A stretch of DNA of 64,000 nt from a virus, in the IMG/VR virus record IMGVR_UViG_3300032249_000574, positions 1 to 64,000 of that record. One strand, written 5' to 3'. The position numbers and the translations under genes were made by a program. Position 1 is the stretch's first letter. Each line of letters starts with the position of its first letter. The notes under the pieces were generated by a model. That model searched no databases, was not told the DNA's origin, and was given only the letters and a program-made list of their open reading frames with translations. Positions 50,993-58,509 of the stretch are shown piece after piece.

Positions 50993-51001
50993 GGAGAACA
51001 T

Positions 51002-51157
51002 ATGCCATTAGGACGTAACGTATCGAAGAACATCAGCGAACTGTATGCTGATAACAAGAAGAGCGGGAAAGCAAAGGGCGCAATGGGAAAGCCACGAAGC
51101 AAAGCCCAGATCATTGCGATCGCCCTGTCAGCAGCTGGTAAGTCGAAGAAGAAATGA
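51002..51157 (+). CDS. Small basic helical protein (51 aa)
   Basis: Starts MPLGRNVSKNISELYADN, then a Lys/Gly linker and a helix AQIIAIALSAAGKSKKK. The end resembles the DUF6496-type phage proteins in which a short 'QxIAIALSxAGxS' helix is conserved. AAGGAGAACAT before the ATG is a strong ribosome site, so this tiny protein should be made in quantity. The first five residues (MPLGR) match those of the 48997 product. Confidence 0.75.
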   Translation: MPLGRNVSKNISELYADNKKSGKAKGAMGKPRSKAQIIAIALSAAGKSKKK

Positions 51158-51528
51158 GCGAACAATATTACATGCGGGATACGACTATCCATCCCGCTTC
51201 TGGATTTGTTTACAAGGACGCTGACACTCAGCAAGTAATTAATGCTGGTAGTTTTGCGGATCTGATTGCGGCCGTTGTCCAGCATCGAAGGAATAATCAT
51301 CTCGAAGTGGATGCCAAGATTGTTGACGCGATTCATGCTTATCTCTGTGCGATGAACAACAACGGGCCGTGCGCTAAAGGAACCCGTGGCCTCGGGGATC
51401 TGGTTCACACAGTAGCTCAGCCGATTGCGTGGGTAATTGACAAAGCTTTCGGGACAAATGTTCAGGGTTGTTGGTCTTGTGGTGGTCGTCGTGACGCCTT
51501 GAACAAAGCGGTCCCATTCAATAAATAA
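51154..51528 (+). CDS. Conserved hypothetical with C-terminal CxxC (124 aa)
   Basis: The front (RDTTIHPASGFVYKDADTQQ) and middle (HRRNNHLEVDAKIVDAIHAY) are seen in small phage proteins of unknown role. The C-terminus has CWSCGGRRDALN, which with an upstream LC and C could bind zinc. ATGA overlap with the previous gene. Possibly a virion or late regulatory protein. Confidence 0.7.
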   Translation: MSEQYYMRDTTIHPASGFVYKDADTQQVINAGSFADLIAAVVQHRRNNHLEVDAKIVDAIHAYLCAMNNNGPCAKGTRGLGDLVHTVAQPIAWVIDKAFGTNVQGCWSCGGRRDALNKAVPFNK

Positions 51529-51533
51529 TTTCT

Positions 51534-51560
51534 TGGTTGGCTACTAGCCAACTAAGTTTT
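51534..51560 (+). terminator. Stem-loop with short T run in the late operon
   Basis: A stem of about 10 bp (TTGGTTGGCT / AGCCAACTAA, one G-U) with loop ACT, followed by GTTTT. It sits six bases after the stop of the CxxC protein and just before the last late gene. The T run is short, so it may only weaken transcription or protect mRNA ends. Confidence 0.45.
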
Positions 51561-51564
51561 CTAT

Positions 51565-51852
51565 ATGAATATTGAGGGCGTGAAAAAACCCGTGAAGTAT
51601 TCCGCTTGGTTTAAGAAAGAAGTCTCTAAACTTTCTAAGCTACGCAAAGACGTGGACGGGTTAAAGGTTGAGCACCAAGCTGTAATGCAAGACATTGAGG
51701 ATGGCGAGGAGTACGCCAAGGATTTAGAAGAAGCGATTGTCCAGTTGGACAAGCAGGTCACAGCAACGAGGCGGGAGCTGGCCCGCAGGTTTACAACCTA
51801 CGATGCCAACTTCCGCCACGATGCCATGTTAGACCCTAGCCTTTTGGACTAG
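51565..51852 (+). CDS. Coiled-coil protein, last late gene (95 aa)
   Basis: Almost entirely a charged coiled coil (KEVSKLSKLRKDVDGLKVEH, then EEAIVQLDKQVTATRRELAR). No membrane segment. There is no clear ribosome site before its ATG. It converges with the rightmost early gene, overlapping its end by 17 bases; a CCCTAG/CTAGGG inverted repeat lies across the two stops. The function is unknown. Confidence 0.65.
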   Translation: MNIEGVKKPVKYSAWFKKEVSKLSKLRKDVDGLKVEHQAVMQDIEDGEEYAKDLEEAIVQLDKQVTATRRELARRFTTYDANFRHDAMLDPSLLD

Positions 51853-52036
51853 GGTATTTGAATACTTGCTTCTTGCCGGGCTTGGCAGTTGCTTTCTTCT
51901 TGCCCCAATCAATAGACTGATAGTTCTTATAGAACCTATCAGACATGTTCCGAGGGGAATCGCCTTTACCGTTTTGCATAGACTCGAATGTAACATCGCC
52001 CCGTTGCCGAAGCGAGTCATAACTAATGTTACTCAT
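51836..52036 (-). CDS. Hypothetical basic protein (66 aa)
   Basis: Not recognised. Hydrophilic, with a Lys-rich second half (WGKKKATAKPGKKQVFKYPS). It is the last gene of the right leftward arm. Its ATG overlaps the previous stop as ATGA. A competing frame on the same strand (51829-52020) lacks such coupling. Confidence 0.6.
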   Translation of the reverse strand: MSNISYDSLRQRGDVTFESMQNGKGDSPRNMSDRFYKNYQSIDWGKKKATAKPGKKQVFKYPSPKG

Positions 52037-52629
52037 GCGGACTCCTCACTTACTACGCTGTCGAATGGTTGCTCTTCAGCGTGATGGGTTTGGGTTTGCA
52101 CTCGTAGCCACGAAGGCTTCTGTAGGGTTGCCTTGGTGAAGGAGACTTCTTCCCAGAGAATGTTATTGCCTGGGACGCAAGTGATCCTACCACAGTCTAG
52201 AGCGATGAAGTGATGGCTCTTGGTTTGACTTGGTTCCAAGCTATAGCCGTCGCCATAAGGCTCACAAGTAAACATGTAGCTACCTGTTAACCATTTCTGA
52301 CGTGAAGCTATCCACACGGAACAATCAAGCTCCCGTAAGTAATCATATTCGATACCCGTTGCGTCGTAACCGAAGCAGTCCCAACGCTGGGCATCACGAA
52401 GTTCCCATGGGAATGTCTGACCAGCTTCATCGTGGCACAACGCCGAGAGGGGCAGGCCACGATAAAGAGCACCACACTTTAACAATACGGTGCAACCCCA
52501 AGCTCGATGGGGGACAGTCGTCAGACCAAACCAAACGGCTTCCTCCCAACCTTGAACTTGGCCTTGGCTCATCACGGATTTATCAACAGTTACGTAGTGG
52601 TGACGAGGAATATTAAGGGCGTGTTTCAT
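52033..52629 (-). CDS. Hypothetical protein, Cys/Trp/His-rich (198 aa)
   Basis: Not recognised. It is rich in Cys, Trp and His with a beta-strand look (WGCTVLLKCGALYRGLPLSA; CGRITCVPGNNILWEEV). No signal sequence. Overlaps the next gene as ATGA. The composition may reflect a metal-binding or barrel-like fold; nothing more can be said. Confidence 0.7.
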   Translation of the reverse strand: MKHALNIPRHHYVTVDKSVMSQGQVQGWEEAVWFGLTTVPHRAWGCTVLLKCGALYRGLPLSALCHDEAGQTFPWELRDAQRWDCFGYDATGIEYDYLRELDCSVWIASRQKWLTGSYMFTCEPYGDGYSLEPSQTKSHHFIALDCGRITCVPGNNILWEEVSFTKATLQKPSWLRVQTQTHHAEEQPFDSVVSEESA

Positions 52630-53077
52630 ATTCGAATACGTCTTCCTTTATAAGAGCCTTCAGCTCAGACGACTGGGAGTCGTAGATCTTAGGACCGACG
52701 GTTGAGAAGTTATCATTGAGACTACCTATGCAAGCCTCTTCTCTATCAGAGAAGGGGATCTGAACATAGATCGACTCGTTGAATATCGAGTGGGTGTTCG
52801 TATCTTCTGTGCTCAAGGTTCCCAGTATCTCACCGCTAGTTGATACAACAACAGGACCATCGTTGATCCATTGTGCATTCTCTGTCACGGAACTTAGGAG
52901 GGAGACCGTTGAGAAGTCTCCCGTCTTGGTTCCGGATTCGTTACTGACCGAATCAATCAATGCTTCGTTGGCGTTAAGGATACCGAGGTATCCATCTCCA
53001 TCTTCCGCATAGCATGAGGCCCATGCGAAAGAACCAAGTATCAATCCCCTAATAAGTCTGCCGGTTGTAGTTGCCAT
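52613..53077 (-). CDS. Predicted exported protein (154 aa)
   Basis: The N-terminus (RLIRGLILGSFAWASCYA) is a signal peptide with a likely cleavage at CYA-ED; it might also be read as a lipoprotein with the Cys at about 22. The mature part is acidic and beta-rich. An early exported phage protein could act in the periplasm against superinfection or on the envelope. The family is not recognised. It overlaps both neighbours by 17 and 37 bases. Confidence 0.65.
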   Translation of the reverse strand: MATTTGRLIRGLILGSFAWASCYAEDGDGYLGILNANEALIDSVSNESGTKTGDFSTVSLLSSVTENAQWINDGPVVVSTSGEILGTLSTEDTNTHSIFNESIYVQIPFSDREEACIGSLNDNFSTVGPKIYDSQSSELKALIKEDVFEYETRP

Positions 53078-53358
53078 ATTTCTTCATCTCCATTTGTATC
53101 CTCGAAGTCTTGGAACTCGTTAAGAGCATTGCTCAAGACATCAAGGGCTTCGTTGAATTTATTATCAGGACGATCTTCGTCCAAGATAATTCCCTCTGGG
53201 TCGTTAAGAACAGCGCATCGAACGCCGCTCTCTCGTTCCAGTTCTTCCAAAGCCGGGACCAAACACTTTTCATTGTAGGTCTCGGACTCTCTGATCGCCT
53301 GTTGTTTGGCAAGCGTGATGGCTGCCATCGCGATCTCAATGGCCTCGGTCGTTGTCAC
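53041..53358 (-). CDS. Hypothetical helical acidic protein (105 aa)
   Basis: Not recognised. A helical N-terminus (AIEIAMAAITLAKQQAIRES) and a very acidic second half (EDRPDNKFNEALDVL, FQDFEDTNGDEE). Strongly acidic small phage proteins are sometimes DNA mimics; that is only a possibility here. It starts by overlapping the upstream stop. Confidence 0.65.
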   Translation of the reverse strand: MTTTEAIEIAMAAITLAKQQAIRESETYNEKCLVPALEELERESGVRCAVLNDPEGIILDEDRPDNKFNEALDVLSNALNEFQDFEDTNGDEEIWQLQPADLLGD

Positions 53359-53546
53359 GCCTTGGCCTCCCGCATGATTGCCTCGTGAACCTCGCTGGCC
53401 AACGGAGCCTGCATGGCTTCCATCAACGCAGTCGGGGCGTCATACTCCATGTTAACTACAATGTTATCTCGCACGGTTCCGTTGTAAGGAACGATGTACG
53501 AGTCGTCTGCAAACACATATAACAATTCACCTTTAACTTCTTTCAT
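53355..53546 (-). CDS. Hypothetical protein (63 aa)
   Basis: Not recognised. The ATG at 53546 is chosen because GGAGG lies eight bases upstream and the ATG shares a base with the previous stop (TAATG); a GTG at 53561 would place the start before that site. It has a small beta front (VKGELLYVFADDSYIVPYNG) and a helical Ala/Glu end. Confidence 0.65.
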   Translation of the reverse strand: MKEVKGELLYVFADDSYIVPYNGTVRDNIVVNMEYDAPTALMEAMQAPLASEVHEAIMREAKA

Positions 53547-53761
53547 TAGCATGTCCTCCACATTCCGATCACAGCCCCGTCCCTTGCGGTCACCAGACCT
53601 TTCGAGTTGAACGTGATCTTTCTTCGGTTAGTTGTCCGCCCAGTCTTGATGCTGGTCATCTTGTTGAACCAGTCATACGCGACCTCAAGGCTTTTGAATT
53701 TGAAGACCTTGTGTTCTTTCGACCAAGGGTCTTGTAGATATGTTACAAAGTTATACTTCAT
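53546..53761 (-). CDS. Hypothetical small alpha/beta protein (71 aa)
   Basis: Not recognised. It reads as a compact domain (FKFKSLEVAYDWFNKMTSIK, then RRKITFNSKGLVTARDG). AAAGGA gives a good start and the ATG overlaps the previous stop as ATGA. Similar small 'F.S...A..WF' domains recur in this arm (for example 55532-55786 and 63528-63671), which may hint at a common origin. Confidence 0.65.
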   Translation of the reverse strand: MKYNFVTYLQDPWSKEHKVFKFKSLEVAYDWFNKMTSIKTGRTTNRRKITFNSKGLVTARDGAVIGMWRTC

Positions 53762-53997
53762 TCTTGTCCTTTCTGTTCCGGTCCAAGCTCAGTCCATAGC
53801 GGGAACAGCTCGCGCTGTTTACCTGCTGGCCAAGGATGGGCGACGACTATCCCGCTGACCTGTCGAGCTTCCTTGAAGACGTCTTCCGATTCCGTGTAGC
53901 CACGGATGTTATCGGCTTTCAGTCCAGGCATTAGCTCTGTCCAAGTCTCGTCGACTGTTAAGTACAAACCGTCCGAACGTTTGATTGCATATGTCAT
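53758..53997 (-). CDS. Hypothetical protein (79 aa)
   Basis: Not recognised. Sequence MTYAIKRSDGLYLTVDETWT suggests a beta front. It is preceded by AGGAGCAACACTATG, the same 5' leader as its upstream neighbour at 54287 and the RecB-like nuclease at 10481. Confidence 0.65.
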   Translation of the reverse strand: MTYAIKRSDGLYLTVDETWTELMPGLKADNIRGYTESEDVFKEARQVSGIVVAHPWPAGKQRELFPLWTELGPEQKGQE

Positions 53998-54014
53998 AGT
54001 GTTGCTCCTTTCAA

Positions 54015-54287
54015 TTATAGTACGAGTAAGTATCGCTTCATTACTTTGAAGTGGTCTTCAGATACTCTCTGATATGACCCAGCGTAAGTTATAACTTCAC
54101 CGTTATGCCAGAAGCCACCATCTTCTTCGGTTTTCGATGAGTCTTCACCGTACCAATCTCGAGCGACTTTCTTGGCGTATTCTTCTGGGCTTCCTAGAGT
54201 TTTGAATAAATACTTTTGATTGTATTCATACTCTCCGTTGTGTTCTTCAACTTCCCCTAAGTAATAATGTATCTTGGGTTTCTTCAT
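54015..54287 (-). CDS. Hypothetical acidic protein (90 aa)
   Basis: Not recognised. Glu/Tyr-rich (YYLGEVEEHNGEYEYNQKYL), soluble, beta-strand look. The start carries the shared AGGAGCAACACTATG leader. It overlaps the preceding gene's stop by four bases. Confidence 0.65.
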   Translation of the reverse strand: MKKPKIHYYLGEVEEHNGEYEYNQKYLFKTLGSPEEYAKKVARDWYGEDSSKTEEDGGFWHNGEVITYAGSYQRVSEDHFKVMKRYLLVL

Positions 54288-54502
54288 AGTGTTGCTCCTG
54301 TCTTGTGTTCGTATACCATTGCGTTGAGGAGACCAATCACCTTGGCCTCGAAGGTGTCGATGAATTCACCGCTCACCCTAGATGGTGGAGCTTTCAATGG
54401 GGCAATGCCCATCTCCATCCTCGTCTTGTTACGCTCCTTGAACTTAGCACTAGCCAAGTCCAACGCCGATCGTTTGACCGCAGCTTTGTTAAGTAGACTC
54501 AT
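54284..54502 (-). CDS. Hypothetical helical protein (72 aa)
   Basis: Not recognised. The start at 54502 is fixed by an ATGA overlap with the methyltransferase-like gene and by AAGGA upstream; an in-frame Met at 54535 lies inside that gene and is not used. It is helical with a basic front (KAAVKRSALDLASAKFKERN). Confidence 0.6.
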   Translation of the reverse strand: MSLLNKAAVKRSALDLASAKFKERNKTRMEMGIAPLKAPPSRVSGEFIDTFEAKVIGLLNAMVYEHKTGATL

Positions 54503-55104
54503 GCCGTTATCCTTTCTGGTTGTAAGGCTCCCCATTGGGAAGCCATTGCTTTTGCTATACCATCGAAGGTCTTTGCTCTGTTCTTCTGTCTGTCCTTGCC
54601 ACCCTTGTTAAACCAGTTGCCAGGAATCTTGCTACTCTGTGGGTTCTTAACAGTCCGTGTCGGCTTCAGCGGTGGCAGACCTTTGAGCCATAGGCATGTC
54701 CGTTTCTGCACGGGATGCCCGAACTGGTAGGGTTGAATAACTTGGGTGTTGGGTAGCAGATGGAAGATCTTGGATGGCGTAGGGTTCTCGATGGCGATCA
54801 TAGGAATGTCAGCATTCCATAGAGTCATAAAGAACGCACGTCCTTCCATGCCCAGCTTGAGTCTAGCCTTGTTCAGCTTGCCCTTTGGATACAGGAACCT
54901 AGCCCCTGCGTTGGACAAGTAGGTACAAGGTGGATGGGCAATCATTAAGTCCCATCCGTTATCAAGCACATCCCTCACGTCCCCTTGATAGTGGGGGCCG
55001 GGGACATCCGTGGGTAGGATGTCACAGCTCATGGCCTCGTGGCCCCGAGCAATGAAAGCGTCACGGACTGTACCGGAGTACTCGCAAGCTACTAATACTT
55101 TCAT
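54499..55104 (-). CDS. Cytosine-methyltransferase-like protein, copy A
   Basis: 201 aa. LVACEYSGTVRDAFIARGHE is a SAM-binding motif I-like start, AHPPCTYLSNAG matches the catalytic PPC/PC motif IV of C5-cytosine methyltransferases, and AIENPTP fits the ENV-type motif VI. It is much shorter than a full C5 enzyme and lacks an obvious target recognition domain, so activity is uncertain. A paralogue lies 0.7 kb upstream (55783-56439), separated by three small genes. It could modify phage DNA against restriction, or be a degenerate relative. Confidence 0.75.
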   Translation of the reverse strand: MKVLVACEYSGTVRDAFIARGHEAMSCDILPTDVPGPHYQGDVRDVLDNGWDLMIAHPPCTYLSNAGARFLYPKGKLNKARLKLGMEGRAFFMTLWNADIPMIAIENPTPSKIFHLLPNTQVIQPYQFGHPVQKRTCLWLKGLPPLKPTRTVKNPQSSKIPGNWFNKGGKDRQKNRAKTFDGIAKAMASQWGALQPERITA

Positions 55105-55310
55105 GCTCTGTACCACCCAGCAAATTTACTGAGGTAAGTTGCATCATTTGCGACGTGGCCATTAGCCTTCTTCTTCATCCAAACTCTTGCCCTACACTCC
55201 TCTCCATTCTCTTTCGCAGAGTCTAGATCAACAACGTAGAGCGTTGTTCCTTTGGGTAGTTTATACCCGCTGACTATTCCGTCTTCAATATAAACAATCA
55301 ATGGTTTCAT
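55101..55310 (-). CDS. Hypothetical protein between the methyltransferase-like genes (69 aa)
   Basis: Not recognised. A beta front (PLIVYIEDGIVSGYKLPKGT) and a basic middle (RARVWMKKKANGHV). AAGGAGAACACAAG gives an excellent ribosome site. Its stop overlaps the start of copy A as ATGA. Confidence 0.65.
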   Translation of the reverse strand: MKPLIVYIEDGIVSGYKLPKGTTLYVVDLDSAKENGEECRARVWMKKKANGHVANDATYLSKFAGWYRA

Positions 55311-55322
55311 CTTGTGTTCTCC

Positions 55323-55535
55323 TTAAGTAATGATCGCTCGGTTGTCTTGGATGACGATGCTACGGGCATCGCCCCATACAACGGCACGAGGTTGTGCCTT
55401 GCGTTTGCGATCGTGTGTTGCGACACGACAATCGAACCCTTGAATCGGAACGCATTGACCTTGGTAGTGGATTGTCCACCACACATCCTTGCGTCGCTGA
55501 GACAAGGGTTTGTTGAAGTGATAAAAGAATCTCAT
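55323..55535 (-). CDS. Hypothetical basic protein (70 aa)
   Basis: Not recognised. Rich in Arg, Trp and Gln (RRKDVWWTIHYQGQCVPIQG) with a beta look. AAAGGA lies at good distance from the ATG, which overlaps the previous stop. No motif. Confidence 0.6.
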   Translation of the reverse strand: MRFFYHFNKPLSQRRKDVWWTIHYQGQCVPIQGFDCRVATHDRKRKAQPRAVVWGDARSIVIQDNRAIIT

Positions 55536-55786
55536 TGGATTAGTCCTTTCGGGTAATAGGTTTTAGCTTCGTCAATCGAATCGAAGTGGCCAAGGAACTC
55601 TCGGTTCCCATAGCTTGTGATGTCTGTGCCTTGCTTTGCCTTGGAGTGATACTTGTAAACATCACAGCCTTTATACTCGAGCCGTTCGTATGCTGGCTCA
55701 CCTGAAGAATCGGGTGGGCGAACATCCCATTGCGGTTCGATGGCTGTGTATGTTCTCTGTGCGAATACCTTGAAGTTTCTTTTCAT
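55532..55786 (-). CDS. Hypothetical protein with FDSIDEAKTYY end (84 aa)
   Basis: Not recognised. The C-terminus (LGHFDSIDEAKTYYPKGLIQ) resembles a short alpha/beta domain that recurs in phage mini-proteins. The ATG overlaps the copy B methyltransferase stop as ATGA. Confidence 0.6.
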   Translation of the reverse strand: MKRNFKVFAQRTYTAIEPQWDVRPPDSSGEPAYERLEYKGCDVYKYHSKAKQGTDITSYGNREFLGHFDSIDEAKTYYPKGLIQ

Positions 55787-56439
55787 GGTCTACCATCCTG
55801 TCCTACCCAGCCCATGCCGGCGTAGTCGTTCTGATCTTCGTACTCTTCAAGGTCACCCCATTGCTTTGCCATAGCCTTGGCAATTCCCTTGAAGGTTGTA
55901 CTCCGAATCTTCCAACGATCTTTCCCCGGCGCTTGCCAATGAATCCGTTGCTGGACTTCGATGGGCAACGCATCGGTCTCATCCTTGAGATCGGTGGTTG
56001 GCACAAGCTTGGGCAATCCCTTGAGCCACAAGCCAGTAGCTTTCTTTTCTTTGTGGCCGAACATCCAAGGCTGGATGATCTGGTCGGGGCCACGACCAAT
56101 GATGGTCTTGGCATACTTGTGCATGATGGGGTTCTCGACGGCGATGTAGGGGATGTCGGCCTCAAGCAACTGCTTGAAGAACTCGGCACCAGCTTTCATC
56201 TGGTCTCGTCGTCCCTCTTTCTTATCCAACCAGCACACACCCGAGTTGCATAGGTAAGTGCAGGGCGGATGAGCAACCATCAAGTCCCATCCTTGGTCAA
56301 TAATATCGAACACACTACCTTGGTAGTGCGGTCCTTTCTTATCGGTCGGGAGAAGATCGCACGACGTAGCGTCGTGTCCTCTTGCGATGAACGCATCCCG
56401 AACCGTACCAGAATACTCGCAAGCGATAAGTACTTTCAT
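55783..56439 (-). CDS. Cytosine-methyltransferase-like protein, copy B
   Basis: 218 aa. Same motifs as copy A at the same places: LIACEYSGTVRDAFIARGHD, AHPPCTYLCNSG, AVENPIM, and TGLWLKGLPKL near residue 140. Residue identity to copy A is high in the first 60 residues and falls later, so the duplication is not recent. GGAAG precedes the ATG. Divergence in the second half could reflect different targets. Confidence 0.75.
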   Translation of the reverse strand: MKVLIACEYSGTVRDAFIARGHDATSCDLLPTDKKGPHYQGSVFDIIDQGWDLMVAHPPCTYLCNSGVCWLDKKEGRRDQMKAGAEFFKQLLEADIPYIAVENPIMHKYAKTIIGRGPDQIIQPWMFGHKEKKATGLWLKGLPKLVPTTDLKDETDALPIEVQQRIHWQAPGKDRWKIRSTTFKGIAKAMAKQWGDLEEYEDQNDYAGMGWVGQDGRP

Positions 56440-56441
56440 TG

Positions 56442-57158
56442 TTAGCTTCCTTTCTTATTCTTTTTGTTGTAACCCGTCCAGCCTAATTTTCGTAGGGCTG
56501 ACAAGGCTTTTGATGCATAGCTCCCCGCGGGTTGTACACCGTGGATGAGGAGAGCGAACGACTTGCCAGACTTGTAAGCGTGGCTGTCATCGTGATCGAT
56601 CTCTAGCCCCTTCTCCTTTGCTTCCTCGTGACTGAACACAACCTCGGCAGACTTGAGATTGTGGGCGTCGATCAGCCAGTCGTGGATACCACCACGGCTA
56701 GCATTGAGGGCGAAGTTCTTGGGTATCTTGCCGAACTTGGCAATCCATAGATGGATGCTCTTGGTGTAGGCATAGAAGGTACGCAACGGATTCTTCCGTG
56801 CGACTTCCATCCAAGCATCGAAGTAGGACTCGTTGAAGAAGTCACCCGATACGTGGACACGAATGATGTTGGCCTTCTTAGGAAGACTGGCCTCGATCAG
56901 TTGTGTCATCTGCTCCGTCGTCTTGCCCTTGAGCAAGTCGAAGTTGTACCAGCGTTGCTCACGGACATTCTTGTATTGGACTTCGTCCGATGCGGCAAAG
57001 CATCTGAACTTGGTTTCCAATCCGTCTTGGATTCCGCTTCCATTGCGACCAGCTCGGGACAAACATTCCCTAGCGCCGGGGCAGGCGTAACCTGCTGGCA
57101 GACTGAAGGTGAAGATGTCGTTGCCGAGTTTGGCATTACCTCTGTTGAACTTAAGCAT
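56442..57158 (-). CDS. GP88-family protein
   Basis: 238 aa. The pattern SLPAGYACPGARECLSRA, then RCFAASDEVQY, RVHVSGDFFNESYFDAWMEV and TFYAYTKSI identifies the 'gene product 88' family of actinophages and many other phages. Its conserved Cys residues and SGDFF motif suggest metal binding or catalysis, but the activity is unknown to me. The start at 57158 has AAAGG upstream; a longer frame to 57284 lies inside the neighbouring gene. It overlaps the previous gene by eight bases. Confidence 0.85.
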   Translation of the reverse strand: MLKFNRGNAKLGNDIFTFSLPAGYACPGARECLSRAGRNGSGIQDGLETKFRCFAASDEVQYKNVREQRWYNFDLLKGKTTEQMTQLIEASLPKKANIIRVHVSGDFFNESYFDAWMEVARKNPLRTFYAYTKSIHLWIAKFGKIPKNFALNASRGGIHDWLIDAHNLKSAEVVFSHEEAKEKGLEIDHDDSHAYKSGKSFALLIHGVQPAGSYASKALSALRKLGWTGYNKKNKKGS

Positions 57159-57579
57159 TGATGAACCTTTCTTTCCATTGCTGGAATGTTGGGGGTGTGA
57201 TGTTCTCTGCGATACTACGGATAACTTCGGACAAATACTGAGTCGTGCCGATGTAGTTAGCGTAATCTTCGAAGGGTAGGGCACCCTCGCATAAGGCTGG
57301 CGCCATTCTCCATCCGGTCTCCTTGTGAGTAATGTCCGTGTGCCACTTCCTTATCGAGTCGTAGGTGTCTCCAGGTCCGTATACGATTTTCTTCACCGTC
57401 TTGTAGGTGAGGCGAACGGACTTGTAGTTTGGTTGCCACGCTTGCTGACGGACAGTCACCCTGTTGTTAGGGAAATCTTCCGTCGCTGTATTGGAAGGCA
57501 GGACTTGGTCAACGATGATGTGGTTGTTGAGGAGCTTCGCCAACGCTCCAGATTTAACGGCGATGGGTAATAGTTTCAT
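57151..57579 (-). CDS. Hypothetical protein (142 aa)
   Basis: Not recognised. The product has a beta front and a helical end that is aromatic-rich (PFEDYANYIGTTQYLSEVIR). The start at 57579 follows AAGGAATACCA; an upstream Met at 57612 would lie in the terminator region and is rejected. It is the first gene after the rIIB terminator. Confidence 0.65.
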   Translation of the reverse strand: MKLLPIAVKSGALAKLLNNHIIVDQVLPSNTATEDFPNNRVTVRQQAWQPNYKSVRLTYKTVKKIVYGPGDTYDSIRKWHTDITHKETGWRMAPALCEGALPFEDYANYIGTTQYLSEVIRSIAENITPPTFQQWKERFINA

Positions 57580-57603
57580 TGGTATTCCTTTCAAGAATAT
57601 GAA

Positions 57604-57633
57604 CCCCGCCACAGGGATGAACCTATGACGGGG
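57604..57633 (-). terminator. Stem-loop terminator after rIIB
   Basis: A 12-bp stem with two G-U pairs (57622-57633 with 57604-57616) and a TTCAT loop. On the minus strand it is followed by TTCATATTCTT, a broken T run. It lies just after the rIIB stop and before the next ribosome site. It probably separates rIIA-rIIB expression from the genes downstream. Confidence 0.65.
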
Positions 57634-57644
57634 CTCGGGTTATG

Positions 57645-58490
57645 TTATCGGTTAGCGAGGTCGAACAAGATGTTGCGGATACCCTCGAGGGCTTCCTCGA
57701 TCTTGTCGTTGTTAGTTACGGAGACGGAATCACCGTTACCGTATTCGTCTTCGTCGTTGTACAAGTTGCCATCGTTGGCCATGGTATTCCGGAGAGCACC
57801 ATTGAACTCATCGACGACCTCGTACTGACAGGTGCGAAGCTTCTGACATTCGCAATCTGTCGGGACGCTGACGACATCAGCGGGGTTGATCTTGACGATC
57901 ACGATGCGTTTGTCCCCACTGCCGAAGGACTGAGCGTACTCGAGCGAGCCAGCGTGGAAGCCGTAAGAGCATCCGATGCCAGCGTCGTCGCATACCTTGC
58001 GTCGCTCCATCCGTAGGGTTGAGCCTACTCGGTTGGAGAACTTGCCCGTGTGATGATCTGTATAGTCACCACGCAAGGACTTGTATGCCAAGAAGCACCC
58101 GTCTGGGGTGATCGGCATATGCCCGTGGGCAAGGAATGTGTACAGCTCGGTACGGGCACGACGACTGTCGTTCCGTTCCAAGTTCTCGAAGAACCGAAGC
58201 AACGGGTCGAGTGGCAATCCGTTGCGATGGCATTCGAGGATACGCTGAACAAGTACGCCGTGTACTTCTTCGCCGTTGTACTTCACCGAGTTCTCGGACA
58301 CTTCGAACGCACCACCAAGATACTTGGTCAATGCGATGCGAGGGTTGATCAGCTCGATGACTTCTGCTTCGGGAGCACCTGCCCGAATCGCATCCAAGAC
58401 AGCGTTGAAGTTGCCGTGGGTTGCGGATAGAGTATACGACTGGCCGTTGGCGACCACCGTGATACTCTCGTTAGTGATGATGTATGTCAT
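57645..58490 (-). CDS. rIIB: rIIB-like protein
   Basis: 281 aa. The middle (GCFLAYKSLRGDYTDHHTGK, then RMERRKVCDD, GFHAGSLEYAQSF, VVSVPTDCECQKLRTCQYEV) is the typical rIIB signature region. It lies directly after rIIA, with GAGG before its ATG, as in T4. In T4 the rII proteins guard infected cells against RexAB exclusion. Homologues with this pairing occur in many unrelated phages; their role outside T4 is not settled. Confidence 0.9.
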   Translation of the reverse strand: MTYIITNESITVVANGQSYTLSATHGNFNAVLDAIRAGAPEAEVIELINPRIALTKYLGGAFEVSENSVKYNGEEVHGVLVQRILECHRNGLPLDPLLRFFENLERNDSRRARTELYTFLAHGHMPITPDGCFLAYKSLRGDYTDHHTGKFSNRVGSTLRMERRKVCDDAGIGCSYGFHAGSLEYAQSFGSGDKRIVIVKINPADVVSVPTDCECQKLRTCQYEVVDEFNGALRNTMANDGNLYNDEDEYGNGDSVSVTNNDKIEEALEGIRNILFDLANR

Positions 58491-58509
58491 TGTCTATCCT
58501 CTCTTTCTT

